Source of the DNA: Azovibrio restrictus
Lineage (GTDB): Bacteria; Pseudomonadota; Gammaproteobacteria; Burkholderiales; Rhodocyclaceae
Length of the DNA: 5,834 nt
NCBI GenBank assembly: GCA_003252145.1
Contig: QKDJ01000265.1
Location: forward strand, 1-5,834
Reading direction: 5' to 3'
In this document: in pieces, positions 1 through 5,834 of the stretch
Layout: each line of letters opens with the position of its first letter
Numbering within the stretch: position 1 is the stretch's first letter
The notes under the pieces: model-generated
What the model saw: only the letters and a program-made list of their open reading frames with translations
Database searches by the model: none
Told to the model about the DNA's origin: nothing
Position numbers and translations under genes: made by a program

Positions 1-89
1 AGCTCGTGCACCATCATGCGCCGGTTGAACTGGGAAAAGCCCTTGTGGATGTTGTAGGTGGCGATGTGCAGGGCACGGGGTTCGGCCAT
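1..89 (-). CDS. Endonuclease/exonuclease/phosphatase family protein, N-terminal fragment (cut by window edge)
   Basis: Only the first 29 codons are visible, read leftwards from the ATG at 89-87. The peptide begins MAEPRALHIATYNIHKG and continues with FNRRMMVHE. A short N-terminus followed by a TYNIHKG strand is typical of the DNase I-like endonuclease/exonuclease/phosphatase fold (the YbhP-like group), where the Asn of this motif sits in the metal-dependent active site. The gene begins 35 bp after the nadA stop codon in the same direction, so it is probably the third gene of the rhodanese-nadA operon. No strong Shine-Dalgarno sequence is visible. The frame stays open upstream towards nadA, but this ATG gives the start that best matches the motif's usual position. 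In related bacteria such genes often lie beside a cardiolipin synthase; that cannot be seen here. The substrate is unknown, and the family call rests on one motif. Confidence 0.72.
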   Translation of the reverse strand, partial: MAEPRALHIATYNIHKGFSQFNRRMMVHE

Positions 90-124
90 GTCCGTCAGGG
101 CTTTTTCGGGGGGTATGTGCTGGC

Positions 125-1219
125 TCAGGAAATGGCCAGCATCCGGTCCAGAGCCAGTTTGGCCTGCTCCACCTCATGGGGTGGGACCTGAATGGGATTA
201 ACCACATGACCGGCCACCAGGTTTTCCAAAGTCCAGGCCAGGTGCTGGGGATCGATGCGCTGCATGGTGGAGCACATGCAGATGGTGGTGGCCATGAACT
301 GGACGATCTTGTTCTGGGGCAGCACTTCCTTGGCCAGCCGGTCCACCAGATTGAGTTCGGTGCCTACCAGCCAGCGGGTGCCTTCCGGGGCTTCCTTGAT
401 GGTCTTGACGATCAGTTCGGTGGAACCCACATGATCGGATGCTGCGCAGACCTCGAAATTGCATTCCGGGTGAGCAATCACGATACCGTCCGGATACTGG
501 GCCCGGAAGGCGTCAATGTGATGTTTCTGGAACATCTGGTGCACCGAGCAATGGCCCTTCCAGAGCAGGATCTTGGCCTTCTTGATTTGCTCGGGGGTGA
601 GGCCGCCATATTCCAGGTCCGGGTCCCAGACCATCATATCTTCCAGAGGAATGCCCATGTTGTGACCGGTCCAGCGGCCCAGGTGTTGGTCCGGGAAGAA
701 GAGGATCTTGGGGCGCTGTTCAAAGGCCCACTTGGCGATGGTGCCCGCATTGCTGGAGGTGCATACGATGCCCCCGTGCTCGCCACAGAAGGCCTTCAGG
801 TCGGCAGCGGAGTTGATGTAGGTGACCGGGGTGAATTCCTGCTCCACATCCACGATTTCCCCCAGTTCCCGCCAGCAGCGTTCCACCTTGGCCAGGTTGG
901 CCATGTCGGCCATGGAGCAGCCGGCGGCCAGGTCGGGCAGGATGGCGGTCTGGTTGGGCTTGGACATGATGTCTGCCACTTCGGCCATGAAATGCACGCC
1001 ACAGAAGACGATGTAGGGGGAGTCGGTGCCGGCGGCCAGACGGGACAACTTGAGAGAGTCACCGGTCAGGTCCGCATGCTGATACACATCGGCCCGCTGG
1101 TAGTGGTGGCAGAGCAGGACCACGTCCTGACCCAGCTTGGCGCGGGCGGCGCGAATGCGTTCCTGGCATTCGGTATCGGAAAGGCTGTTGTAGGCGTCGA
1201 AGGGCAGAGGGGCGTTCAT
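125..1219 (-). CDS. nadA: Quinolinate synthase NadA (4Fe-4S enzyme of NAD biosynthesis)
   Basis: NadA condenses iminoaspartate (from NadB) with dihydroxyacetone phosphate to give quinolinate, the first ring compound of de novo NAD synthesis; it is cytoplasmic. The 364-residue protein carries the family signatures in order: LLCHHYQRADV near residues 35-45, FCGVHFMAE at 72-80, GCSMAD at 100-105, CTSSNAG at 153-159, KGHCSVH at 221-227, HPECNFEV at 250-257 and CMCSTM at 314-319. From family knowledge the three cluster-binding cysteines should be C101, C224 and C316. The length matches the longer proteobacterial form rather than the shorter form of about 300 residues. The ATG at 1219-1217 has only a weak ribosome binding site and lies 29 bp after the upstream rhodanese gene, so co-transcription is likely. 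The protein ends RMLAIS with a TGA at 127-125. It looks intact. Confidence 0.98.
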   Translation of the reverse strand: MNAPLPFDAYNSLSDTECQERIRAARAKLGQDVVLLCHHYQRADVYQHADLTGDSLKLSRLAAGTDSPYIVFCGVHFMAEVADIMSKPNQTAILPDLAAGCSMADMANLAKVERCWRELGEIVDVEQEFTPVTYINSAADLKAFCGEHGGIVCTSSNAGTIAKWAFEQRPKILFFPDQHLGRWTGHNMGIPLEDMMVWDPDLEYGGLTPEQIKKAKILLWKGHCSVHQMFQKHHIDAFRAQYPDGIVIAHPECNFEVCAASDHVGSTELIVKTIKEAPEGTRWLVGTELNLVDRLAKEVLPQNKIVQFMATTICMCSTMQRIDPQHLAWTLENLVAGHVVNPIQVPPHEVEQAKLALDRMLAIS

Positions 1220-1248
1220 GCGTGCAGAAATTCGAGAAGTCAGAAAGG

Positions 1249-1701
1249 TCAGCTTTGATACCAGGGAAGTCCGGCATGGCGCCAGCCTCCCACCTTGTTG
1301 CGCTGGTCCTGGGCATCCTTGTCGCCTTCGAAGCCCTCCAGCACGTTGTAGACCGCCGTGTAGCCCAGGCTTGCAGCGGCCCGGGCGGCGTTGTCGGAGC
1401 GAACGCCGCTACGGCAGATGAACATCACCAGGGATTCCTCATCCACCTGGCGCTTCAACTGGGCAGAAAAGTTGGCATTGGGGACCCCGCCGGGGTACTG
1501 GTTCCATTCAATTTCCACCGCGTCGGGAATGCGGCCGACCCAATCCAGTTCTGCGTGGGTACGCACATCCACCAGCTTGGCGCCGGGAGCCAGACTGAGA
1601 ATTTCATGGGCTTCAGCGGGAGTCAGGGCGCCCGCATAGGGGAGTCCATTGGATTGAGCTCTGGCCTGAGCCAGTTGCAGAAGATCAGAGAGTTTTCCCA
1701 T
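1249..1701 (-). CDS. Single-domain rhodanese-like sulfurtransferase
   Basis: This 150-residue protein is one rhodanese domain with a short helical N-terminus. KLVDVRTHAELDWVG (residues 42-56) is the conserved CH2A-type strand with its DVR motif. VMFICRSGVRS (92-102) holds the catalytic cysteine C96 in a six-residue loop, C96 to R101, the size expected for sulfurtransferases rather than Cdc25-like phosphatases. NVLEGFEGDKD (119-129) and GGWRHAGLPW (138-147) are the usual C-terminal CH2B-like motif and tail. Such proteins move a sulfane sulfur through a cysteine persulfide; the physiological donor and acceptor cannot be read from the sequence. It is the first gene of a minus-strand group leading into nadA, which makes an Fe-S enzyme. 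A link to sulfur or Fe-S supply is tempting but only inferred. The ATG at 1701-1699 has a weak ribosome binding site. Confidence 0.95.
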   Translation of the reverse strand: MGKLSDLLQLAQARAQSNGLPYAGALTPAEAHEILSLAPGAKLVDVRTHAELDWVGRIPDAVEIEWNQYPGGVPNANFSAQLKRQVDEESLVMFICRSGVRSDNAARAAASLGYTAVYNVLEGFEGDKDAQDQRNKVGGWRHAGLPWYQS

Positions 1702-1752
1702 GGCGTTTGCCAGCGCTTAAAATCAGGGGATTCAGTATAGCGCAGGCCGACC
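1702..1752. promoter_or_regulatory. Divergent intergenic region with a possible sigma-70 promoter for the rhodanese-nadA operon
   Basis: The 51 bp between the divergent rhodanese and metal-transporter genes must serve both directions, perhaps using adjacent coding sequence. On the minus strand TATACT (1739-1734) matches five of six bases of a -10 box. The best -35 is only TTCTCC (1761-1756, inside the first codons of the transporter) with a 16-bp spacer. That would give a leader of about 25 nt before the rhodanese ATG. No convincing promoter is seen for the plus strand. No metal-regulator palindrome was recognised. This is a weak, sequence-only call. Confidence 0.35.
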
Positions 1753-2925
1753 ATGGGAGAAGAATCCGAGAAACTGCTCGCCCAGCGAGCACGGGAGGAG
1801 CAAGCCTCCAACCGAGCGGGGCAGCGGTCCGTATGGATCAGTATCGGGGTCAATGCCACCTTGACCGTGCTGCAGTTGGTGGTGGGGCTCTGGGGCCACG
1901 CCTACAGTTTGGTGGCCGATAGTCTGCATTCCCTGTCCGACCTGGTGTCCGACGGTTTTGTCTTGCTGGCCAATAAGCGGGCGCAAGCTCCGGCTGATGC
2001 CAATCACCCCTATGGACATGGACGTATTGAGACGGCCACCTCCCTGGCTCTGGGTTTGGCGCTGATGGTGGTGGGCCTGGGGTTTCTCGTGGCTGCGGGC
2101 AATCGGCTCCAGAATCTGGGAGAGCTTCAGGCCATCGAGCCTCTTGCGTTGGGTGTCGCCATCTTTACCCTGGTGGTCAAGGAGGGCTTGTTCCGTTACC
2201 AATTGCGGGTGGCGGAGCAGGTGCGCTCTCCCATGCTGGTGGCCAATGCCTGGCATCAGCGGGCCGATGCGGCCTCTTCCCTGGTGGTGGCGGCCGGTAT
2301 TGGCGGCAGCCTCATGGGGTTTGCCTATGGGGACATGCTGGCGGCGGCCATTGTGGGCTTCATGATCCTGCGCATGGGCTTCAGCTTTGTGAAGGACGCC
2401 ATGAAGGAACTGGTGGATACGGCCCTGCCGGCCAGTGAAACTTCCGCCATCAAGCGCACCTTGTTGGCCACACCGGGGGTCAAGGGGCTGCACGAATTGC
2501 GCACCCGGCGCATGGCACGCCATGCCCTGGTGGATGCCCATATCCAGGTGGAGCCCAGGATCAGTGTTTCCGAAGGACATCGCATCGCTGAGGAGGCGCG
2601 CCTGCAGGTCCTGGCGGCCCATGAGGATGTGCTGGATGTGCTGGTGCATATTGATCCCGAACGGGACGGTGCTGGTCCCGCTCCACTGCTGCCGCCCACC
2701 CGTCAGGATTTGCATTTGCCGCTACAGCAGTTGCTTGATGGCCTGCCGGAACCTGAGGAAATTGTGCTGCATTATCTGGCGGGCCGGGTTGAGGCCCAGA
2801 TCATGTTTGCCTGCGGGGATTTTGACGGCGAGCGACTGGCAGAAATCCAGGCGCGCATTGATGCCAGATTGCCTGAGTTGCCCGTTTTCAGTCGGGTTTC
2901 CCTGAACTGTCGGCTGCGCCCTTGA
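1753..2925 (+). CDS. Cation diffusion facilitator (CDF) family divalent-metal exporter with extended C-terminus
   Basis: A 390-residue inner-membrane protein of the CDF family, which exports Zn, Fe or related divalent metals by proton antiport. Six hydrophobic segments lie at about residues 27-48, 51-73, 95-117, 127-146, 162-186 and 188-212. The metal site is visible as H59xxxD63 in segment 2 (ADSLHSLSD, also D56) and H168xxxD172 in segment 5 (AWHQRAD). HxxxD in both segments is the pattern usually tied to zinc-type members. HPYGHGRIE (85-93) is the conserved loop after segment 2. Residues about 216-302 form the usual cytoplasmic domain (VDAHIQVEP, VLVHIDPE). About 85 more residues follow, beyond the usual length of about 300. 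The start is fixed by an in-frame TAG at 1738-1740; AGG six bases before the ATG is a modest ribosome binding site. The exact metal is unproven, so no symbol is given. Confidence 0.95.
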   Translation: MGEESEKLLAQRAREEQASNRAGQRSVWISIGVNATLTVLQLVVGLWGHAYSLVADSLHSLSDLVSDGFVLLANKRAQAPADANHPYGHGRIETATSLALGLALMVVGLGFLVAAGNRLQNLGELQAIEPLALGVAIFTLVVKEGLFRYQLRVAEQVRSPMLVANAWHQRADAASSLVVAAGIGGSLMGFAYGDMLAAAIVGFMILRMGFSFVKDAMKELVDTALPASETSAIKRTLLATPGVKGLHELRTRRMARHALVDAHIQVEPRISVSEGHRIAEEARLQVLAAHEDVLDVLVHIDPERDGAGPAPLLPPTRQDLHLPLQQLLDGLPEPEEIVLHYLAGRVEAQIMFACGDFDGERLAEIQARIDARLPELPVFSRVSLNCRLRP

Positions 2926-2946
2926 TTGGTGCGATAAGTGCAATTC

Positions 2947-2963
2947 TGCACAGATGTTGTGCA
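2947..2963. promoter_or_regulatory. NtrC (GlnG) binding site upstream of glnA
   Basis: The 17-bp sequence TGCACAGATGTTGTGCA is a perfect match to the TGCAC-N7-GTGCA NtrC operator. Its centre lies about 97 bp upstream of the start site predicted from the sigma-54 element, a normal enhancer distance. A further half-site GTGCA occurs at 2938-2942, nine bases before the first arm, so a second weaker dimer may bind next to it. NtrC~P bound here would activate glnA under nitrogen limitation. The match and position are seen directly; the function is inferred from known glnA promoters. Confidence 0.88.
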
Positions 2964-3025
2964 TCAAATGGACTGCGCTTTTCTCTTCTTCCTTGTGGCA
3001 CAATGGAAAACTGTTTGATATCGAT

Positions 3026-3041
3026 TGGCATGCTTCCTGCA
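3026..3041 (+). promoter_or_regulatory. Sigma-54 (RpoN) -24/-12 promoter of glnA
   Basis: TGGCATGCTTCCTGCA fits the RpoN consensus TGGCACG-N4-TTGCA with two mismatches. It keeps the invariant GG (3027-3028) and GC (3039-3040) exactly ten bases apart. The predicted start site is near 3052, giving a leader of about 58 nt. Together with the NtrC palindrome upstream this is the classic nitrogen-controlled glnA promoter. No equally good sigma-70 promoter was found in the 184-bp gap, although a weak one could exist. Confidence 0.88.
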
Positions 3042-3094
3042 CTTAGGCTGCCCGTCGCAATTTGACTCACTTGCCGGCGTGACCGGTTCCGCTT

Positions 3095-3100
3095 AGGAGA
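3095..3100 (+). promoter_or_regulatory. Ribosome binding site of glnA
   Basis: AGGAGA lies about ten bases before the glnA ATG at 3110 and is the strongest Shine-Dalgarno sequence in the window. It supports this start and high translation. Confidence 0.85.
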
Positions 3101-3109
3101 CTTTGTAAT

Positions 3110-4522
3110 ATGGCTACTGTTCAGGACATTCTGAAGATGATGAAGGAAAACGACGTCAAGTTCGTCGATTTCCGTTTCACCGATACCCGCGGCAAGGAAC
3201 AGCACGTTGGCGTGCCTGCTCACTGTGTGGATGAAGATAAGTTCGAAAATGGTCACGCTTTCGACGGTTCCTCCATCGCCGGCTGGAAGGGTATTCAGGC
3301 TTCCGACATGCTGCTGATCCCCGATCCTGACAGCGCCTTCATCGATCCCTTCTTCGATGAAACCACCCTGGTGATTTCCTGTGACGTGGTGGACCCCACC
3401 GACGGTCGCGGCTATGACCGTTGCCCCCGCTCCATCGCCAAGCGCGCTGAAGCCTACCTGAAGTCCTGTGGCCTGGGCGACACCGCCTTCTTCGGCCCCG
3501 AACCCGAATTCTTCATCTTCGACTCCGTGGAGTGGAAGAGCGACATGTCCGGCTGCTTCGTGAAGATCTTCTCCGAAGAAGCCGCTTGGGCCAGCAGCGA
3601 AAAGATCGAAGGCGGCAACATTGGTCACCGTCCCATGGTCAAGGGCGGCTACTTCCCCGTGCCCCCCGTTGATTCCTTCAACGACATCCGTGCTGCCATG
3701 TGTCTGGCTCTGGAGCAGTGTGGCGTGGAAGTGGAAGTGCACCACCACGAAGTGGCTACCGCCGGTCAAAACGAAATCGGTACCAAGTTCAACACCCTGG
3801 TGCGTCGCGCTGACCAAACCCAGGTTCTGAAGTACGTGGTCCACAACGTGGCTCACCAGTACGGCAAGACCGCCACCTTCATGCCCAAGCCCATCGTTGG
3901 TGACAACGGTTCTGGCATGCACGTGCACCAATCCATCTGGAAGGATGGCAAGAACACCTTCGCTGGTAACGGCTATGCCGGCCTGTCCGAAACCGCCCTG
4001 TACTACATCGGCGGCATCATCAAGCACGCCAAGGCCCTGAACGCCATTACCAACCCCGGTACCAACTCCTACAAGCGTCTGGTGCCTCACTTCGAAGCTC
4101 CGGTGAAGCTGGCCTACTCCGCCAAGAACCGTTCCGCCTCCATCCGCGTGCCTTACGTGTCCTCCGACAAGGCCCGTCGTATCGAGACCCGCTTCCCCGA
4201 TCCGATCGCCAACCCCTACCTGGCCTTCTCCGCTCTGCTGATGGCCGGCCTGGACGGCATCCAGAACAAGATCCACCCCGGTGAGGCTGCCGACAAGAAC
4301 CTGTACGACCTGCCCCCCGAAGAAGACGCAAAGATCCCGACCGTCTGTGCCAGCCTGGACGAAGCCCTGGCTGCCCTGGACAAGGATCGCGAATTCCTGA
4401 CCCGTGGCGGTGTGTTCTCCAACGACTGGATCGACGCTTTCATCTCCCTGAAGATGGAAGAAGTGAACAAGGTTCGTATGACCACCCACCCCGTGGAATT
4501 CGACCTGTACTACAGCTGCTAA
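3110..4522 (+). CDS. glnA: Type I glutamine synthetase (adenylylation-regulated)
   Basis: GlnA makes glutamine from glutamate, ammonium and ATP and is the main entry of ammonium into metabolism; it works as a cytoplasmic dodecamer. The 470-residue length is that of the proteobacterial GSI-beta form. Residues follow the Salmonella enzyme with an offset of two: D52 in FDGSS, metal ligands E131 and E133 in GPEPEFF, E214 and E222 in [15 protein letters not shown]266-G267 and H271 in [10 protein letters not shown]323, R341, R346, and E359/R361 in IETRFPD. The adenylylation tyrosine is Y399 in [10 protein letters not shown], so GlnE control is expected. Codons are strongly biased to a small C-ending set compared with the neighbours, as in highly expressed genes. 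It is preceded by an NtrC/sigma-54 promoter and followed at once by a terminator, so it is probably monocistronic; no ntrB/ntrC follows. The C-terminus is YYSC. Intact. Confidence 0.99.
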   Translation: MATVQDILKMMKENDVKFVDFRFTDTRGKEQHVGVPAHCVDEDKFENGHAFDGSSIAGWKGIQASDMLLIPDPDSAFIDPFFDETTLVISCDVVDPTDGRGYDRCPRSIAKRAEAYLKSCGLGDTAFFGPEPEFFIFDSVEWKSDMSGCFVKIFSEEAAWASSEKIEGGNIGHRPMVKGGYFPVPPVDSFNDIRAAMCLALEQCGVEVEVHHHEVATAGQNEIGTKFNTLVRRADQTQVLKYVVHNVAHQYGKTATFMPKPIVGDNGSGMHVHQSIWKDGKNTFAGNGYAGLSETALYYIGGIIKHAKALNAITNPGTNSYKRLVPHFEAPVKLAYSAKNRSASIRVPYVSSDKARRIETRFPDPIANPYLAFSALLMAGLDGIQNKIHPGEAADKNLYDLPPEEDAKIPTVCASLDEALAALDKDREFLTRGGVFSNDWIDAFISLKMEEVNKVRMTTHPVEFDLYYSC

Positions 4523-4531
4523 TCAGCAAAC

Positions 4532-4561
4532 TTTCCGGCCATCCGACAGGGTGGCTGGAAA
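4532..4561 (+). other. Hairpin in the glnA 3' untranslated region
   Basis: Starting nine bases after the glnA stop codon, TTTCCGGCCATCC (4532-4544) pairs with GGGTGGCTGGAAA (4549-4561). The stem is 13 bp with two G-U wobbles and a GACA tetraloop. No U-tract follows, so it is not a terminator by itself. It lies just before the real terminator and may protect the mRNA 3' end or form part of a 3'-UTR-derived RNA. Confidence 0.6.
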
Positions 4562-4564
4562 AGC

Positions 4565-4593
4565 AAAAGCCCCGACCTGGTCGGGGCTTTTTT
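4565..4593. terminator. Rho-independent terminator between convergent glnA and nifM, probably bidirectional
   Basis: GCCCCGAC (4569-4576) pairs with GTCGGGGC (4580-4587) around a CTG loop. A run of six T follows on the plus strand, ending glnA. Flanking AAAA/TTTT extends the stem to 12 bp and gives a four-U tail on the minus strand, so it can also stop transcription arriving from nifM, whose stop codon is 28 bp away. Confidence 0.93.
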
Positions 4594-4620
4594 ATGGCTG
4601 GAGCCGGCGAGCTACAAGGC

Positions 4621-5433
4621 TTAATTCTTGAGCAGGGCCTTGATCCAGGTGCGCTGGTAGGACTGGCGGCGCTGATCCATCAAGTGTTCCATGATGCGAG
4701 CCTTGGTGTCGGCAAAGCTGAGTTCTTCGCCCGGCAGGATGGTGTCGCAACGCAGCAGATGCAGACCGATGGGGGATTCCACGGGCTGTGAAACCTGGCC
4801 CTCGGTGAGGGCGAAAGCCGTAGGTTCCAGTTCCGGGTAGAGCTGGCCGGGCTTCACTGTGCCCAGAACCCCTTGTTCCATGCTGGTGGGGCACTGGGAG
4901 TGTTTCAGGGCGGCCTTGGCAAAATCCTCATCGGTGATCAGGGTGGGGGCCAGGGCTTGCAGTTCAGCCTGAACCTTGGCTTTTTCCTGTTCCGAATTGA
5001 AGGTCACCAGGATGTGGCGCAGCTTGCGCATTTCCGGGCGCTTGAAGGCCTGGGGGTGTAGCCGGTAATAGATTTCCGCGTCCACTTCGGAAACACCGGG
5101 AGCCTGGGAGGAAACCCGCTCCAACACCGCCTCGATACGCAGATCCCGGGTAACGGCACTGTTGAGGGCTTCTGCGCTCAGACCATTGCGTTCCATATCG
5201 GCCAGAAACTCCTCATGGGTTTCGTAGCGGCTGCGGATTTCGCCCAGGCGGGATTCCACCGTGGCCTCCGGGACCACCACGCCCAGGGCTTCAGGGCTGG
5301 CCAGGACGGCAGACTCAATGCGGGCCTGACGGCTGACCACCTCTCCCAGTCGGGCACTTTCCATGGCATCCAGGTTGCCCGGGGCCTTCTTGAACAGTTC
5401 CAGGGAGAGCTTGAGCTGAAGATAGGGTTGCAT
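4621..5433 (-). CDS. nifM: NifM, parvulin-type peptidyl-prolyl isomerase for nitrogenase Fe-protein maturation
   Basis: NifM is needed to make active NifH, the nitrogenase iron protein, and is thought to isomerise a prolyl bond in it. It is cytoplasmic; no signal peptide is seen, unlike SurA or PrsA. The 270 residues have a helical N-terminal part (about 1-130, starting YLQLKLSLELFKKAP) and a parvulin domain (about 134-230). The domain shows RHILVTF (H140), HSQCPTSMEQGVLG with C181 at the parvulin active-site cysteine, GQLYPELEPTAFAL (197-210) and PIGLHLLRCD with H225. SQCPT...GQLYPELE...LHLLRCD is characteristic of NifM rather than generic PpiC. Where PpiC has GGDLG this protein has QGVLG. 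The start (ATG 5433-5431) lies 11 bp after nifZ, with AAGG eight bases upstream overlapping the nifZ stop, which suggests translational coupling. nifZ-nifM order is as in Azotobacter. A generic PpiC protein is the alternative, made unlikely by nifZ next door. Confidence 0.93.
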   Translation of the reverse strand: MQPYLQLKLSLELFKKAPGNLDAMESARLGEVVSRQARIESAVLASPEALGVVVPEATVESRLGEIRSRYETHEEFLADMERNGLSAEALNSAVTRDLRIEAVLERVSSQAPGVSEVDAEIYYRLHPQAFKRPEMRKLRHILVTFNSEQEKAKVQAELQALAPTLITDEDFAKAALKHSQCPTSMEQGVLGTVKPGQLYPELEPTAFALTEGQVSQPVESPIGLHLLRCDTILPGEELSFADTKARIMEHLMDQRRQSYQRTWIKALLKN

Positions 5434-5441
5434 GTTTCTCG

Positions 5442-5445
5442 CCTT
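5442..5445 (-). promoter_or_regulatory. Ribosome binding site of nifM overlapping the nifZ stop codon
   Basis: On the minus strand the nifZ TGA (5447-5445) runs directly into AAGG (5445-5442), eight bases before the nifM ATG. The overlap supports coupled translation and fixes the nifM start. Confidence 0.6.
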
Positions 5446-5834
5446 CAGGTGGGGTACCGGGTTTCCAGCATGGGCTCGGGAATCATCAGGACCCGACCAG
5501 GCAGGGTGTCAAAGTGTACGTGGTAGGCCGGGCCGCCCGGATGATCCCGGACCACCTTGACGATTTCGCCCGGATCGCCGGCATTGACCAGAATTTCATC
5601 GCCCACCTTCAGGTCAGCGATGGAGCGGACCTTCTCCCGGAATTCAAAGCGGGAGGGCACCCATTCCTCGCTCAAGTCCATCAACTCCTCTTCCCGACAA
5701 CCCACCATGCGGTTTTCGTCGTAGAAGTGGACGGAGTAGATGATCTGGTCCTGCAGGAAGGAGCCGATGTCGCGGACGACGCCGATGCTGCCCCGACGGA
5801 CCAGAAGGTCGCCCATGTCAGCACCGGGGAAGGT
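5445..5834 (-). CDS. nifZ: NifZ, nitrogenase MoFe-protein P-cluster maturation factor (5' end outside window)
   Basis: NifZ acts in maturation of the MoFe protein, helping to form the second P-cluster of NifDK. The visible 129 residues show the family core: TFPGADMGDLLVRRG, then VVRDIGSFLQDQIIYSVHF, then MVGCREEELMDL, WVPSRFEFREKV and a C-terminal part with GDEILVNAGDPGEIVKVV and GRVLMIPEPML. The first methionine in frame (ATG 5816-5814) is internal. The frame stays open to the window edge and codes for TFPGAD, which belongs to the conserved N-terminal NifZ motif. By comparison with family members of about 150 residues, roughly 20 residues should be missing beyond 5834. The second half repeats the small-barrel pattern of the first (VGDEILV...GEIVKVV against GDLLVRRGSIGVV), as is usual for this family. 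It lies upstream of nifM in the same direction, with an 11-bp gap. The promoter is not in the window. Confidence 0.94.
   Translation of the reverse strand, partial: TFPGADMGDLLVRRGSIGVVRDIGSFLQDQIIYSVHFYDENRMVGCREEELMDLSEEWVPSRFEFREKVRSIADLKVGDEILVNAGDPGEIVKVVRDHPGGPAYHVHFDTLPGRVLMIPEPMLETRYPT

Noticed and set aside
176..1258. 360-codon open frame on the plus strand opposite nadA
   Set aside because: Low-complexity Gly/His/Val-rich translation without motifs, antisense to a clearly conserved nadA.
1732..2715. 327-codon open frame on the minus strand opposite the metal transporter
   Set aside because: Gln/His/Gly-rich translation with no membrane segments or domain. The plus-strand CDF protein has full motif support.
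2995..3010. TGGCACAATGG as the sigma-54 -24 element of glnA
   Set aside because: TGGCAC is perfect, but ten bases after GG there is AA instead of GC, so no -12 element exists. The site at 3026-3041 fits both parts.
2994..3022. Sigma-70 promoter TTGTGG-N17-TGATAT upstream of glnA
   Set aside because: The -10 matches only three of six bases. Kept in mind as a possible weak basal promoter but not supported enough to list.
3074..3086. CCGG...CCGG hairpin in the glnA leader
   Set aside because: Only a 4-bp stem with a 5-base loop; expected by chance in GC-rich DNA and no riboswitch or attenuator features are seen.
2888..4489. 533-codon open frame on the minus strand opposite glnA
   Set aside because: It is a shadow caused by the strong codon bias of glnA. 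The translation is rich in Gly, Val and His with no recognisable domain, and glnA on the other strand is unmistakable.
5814..5816. ATG as the start of nifZ
   Set aside because: The frame remains open upstream to the window edge and encodes TFPGAD, part of the conserved NifZ N-terminal motif, so this Met is internal.

Overview
The window is a compact stretch of a GC-rich bacterial chromosome. The gene set and protein sequences fit a nitrogen-fixing betaproteobacterium, most likely of the Rhodocyclales (Azospira/Dechlorosoma/Azoarcus type). The family-level placement is inference; the nitrogen-fixation assignment rests on two recognisable nif proteins. I see no mobile element, CRISPR array, tRNA or rRNA, and no sign of a previously undescribed system.

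Left part (1-1701, minus strand): a probable three-gene operon read right to left. It encodes a small single-domain rhodanese, then quinolinate synthase NadA (NAD biosynthesis, an Fe-S enzyme), then the first 29 codons of an endonuclease/exonuclease/phosphatase-family protein cut by the window edge. Gaps between the genes are 29 and 35 bp. A 51-bp divergent intergenic region (1702-1752) separates this operon from the next gene.

Middle (1753-4522, plus strand): a cation diffusion facilitator metal exporter with an extra C-terminal domain, then glnA, the type I glutamine synthetase with its adenylylation tyrosine. The 184-bp gap before glnA holds a clear nitrogen-control promoter: a perfect TGCAC-N7-GTGCA NtrC-type palindrome just after the transporter stop codon, a GG-N10-GC sigma-54 element about 70 bp downstream, and a good ribosome binding site. 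glnA is followed by two consecutive hairpins, the second a strong terminator that can work in both directions. No ntrB/ntrC follows directly.

Right part (4621-5834, minus strand, convergent with glnA): nifM (parvulin-type isomerase needed for nitrogenase Fe-protein maturation) preceded by nifZ (P-cluster maturation of the MoFe protein). nifZ runs off the right edge, and its real start lies outside the window. The two are 11 bp apart and probably translationally coupled. This looks like the end of a nif operon whose promoter lies beyond the window.

Functionally, the right half joins ammonium assimilation (glnA under NtrC/sigma-54) to nitrogenase maturation (nifZM). The left half is housekeeping.
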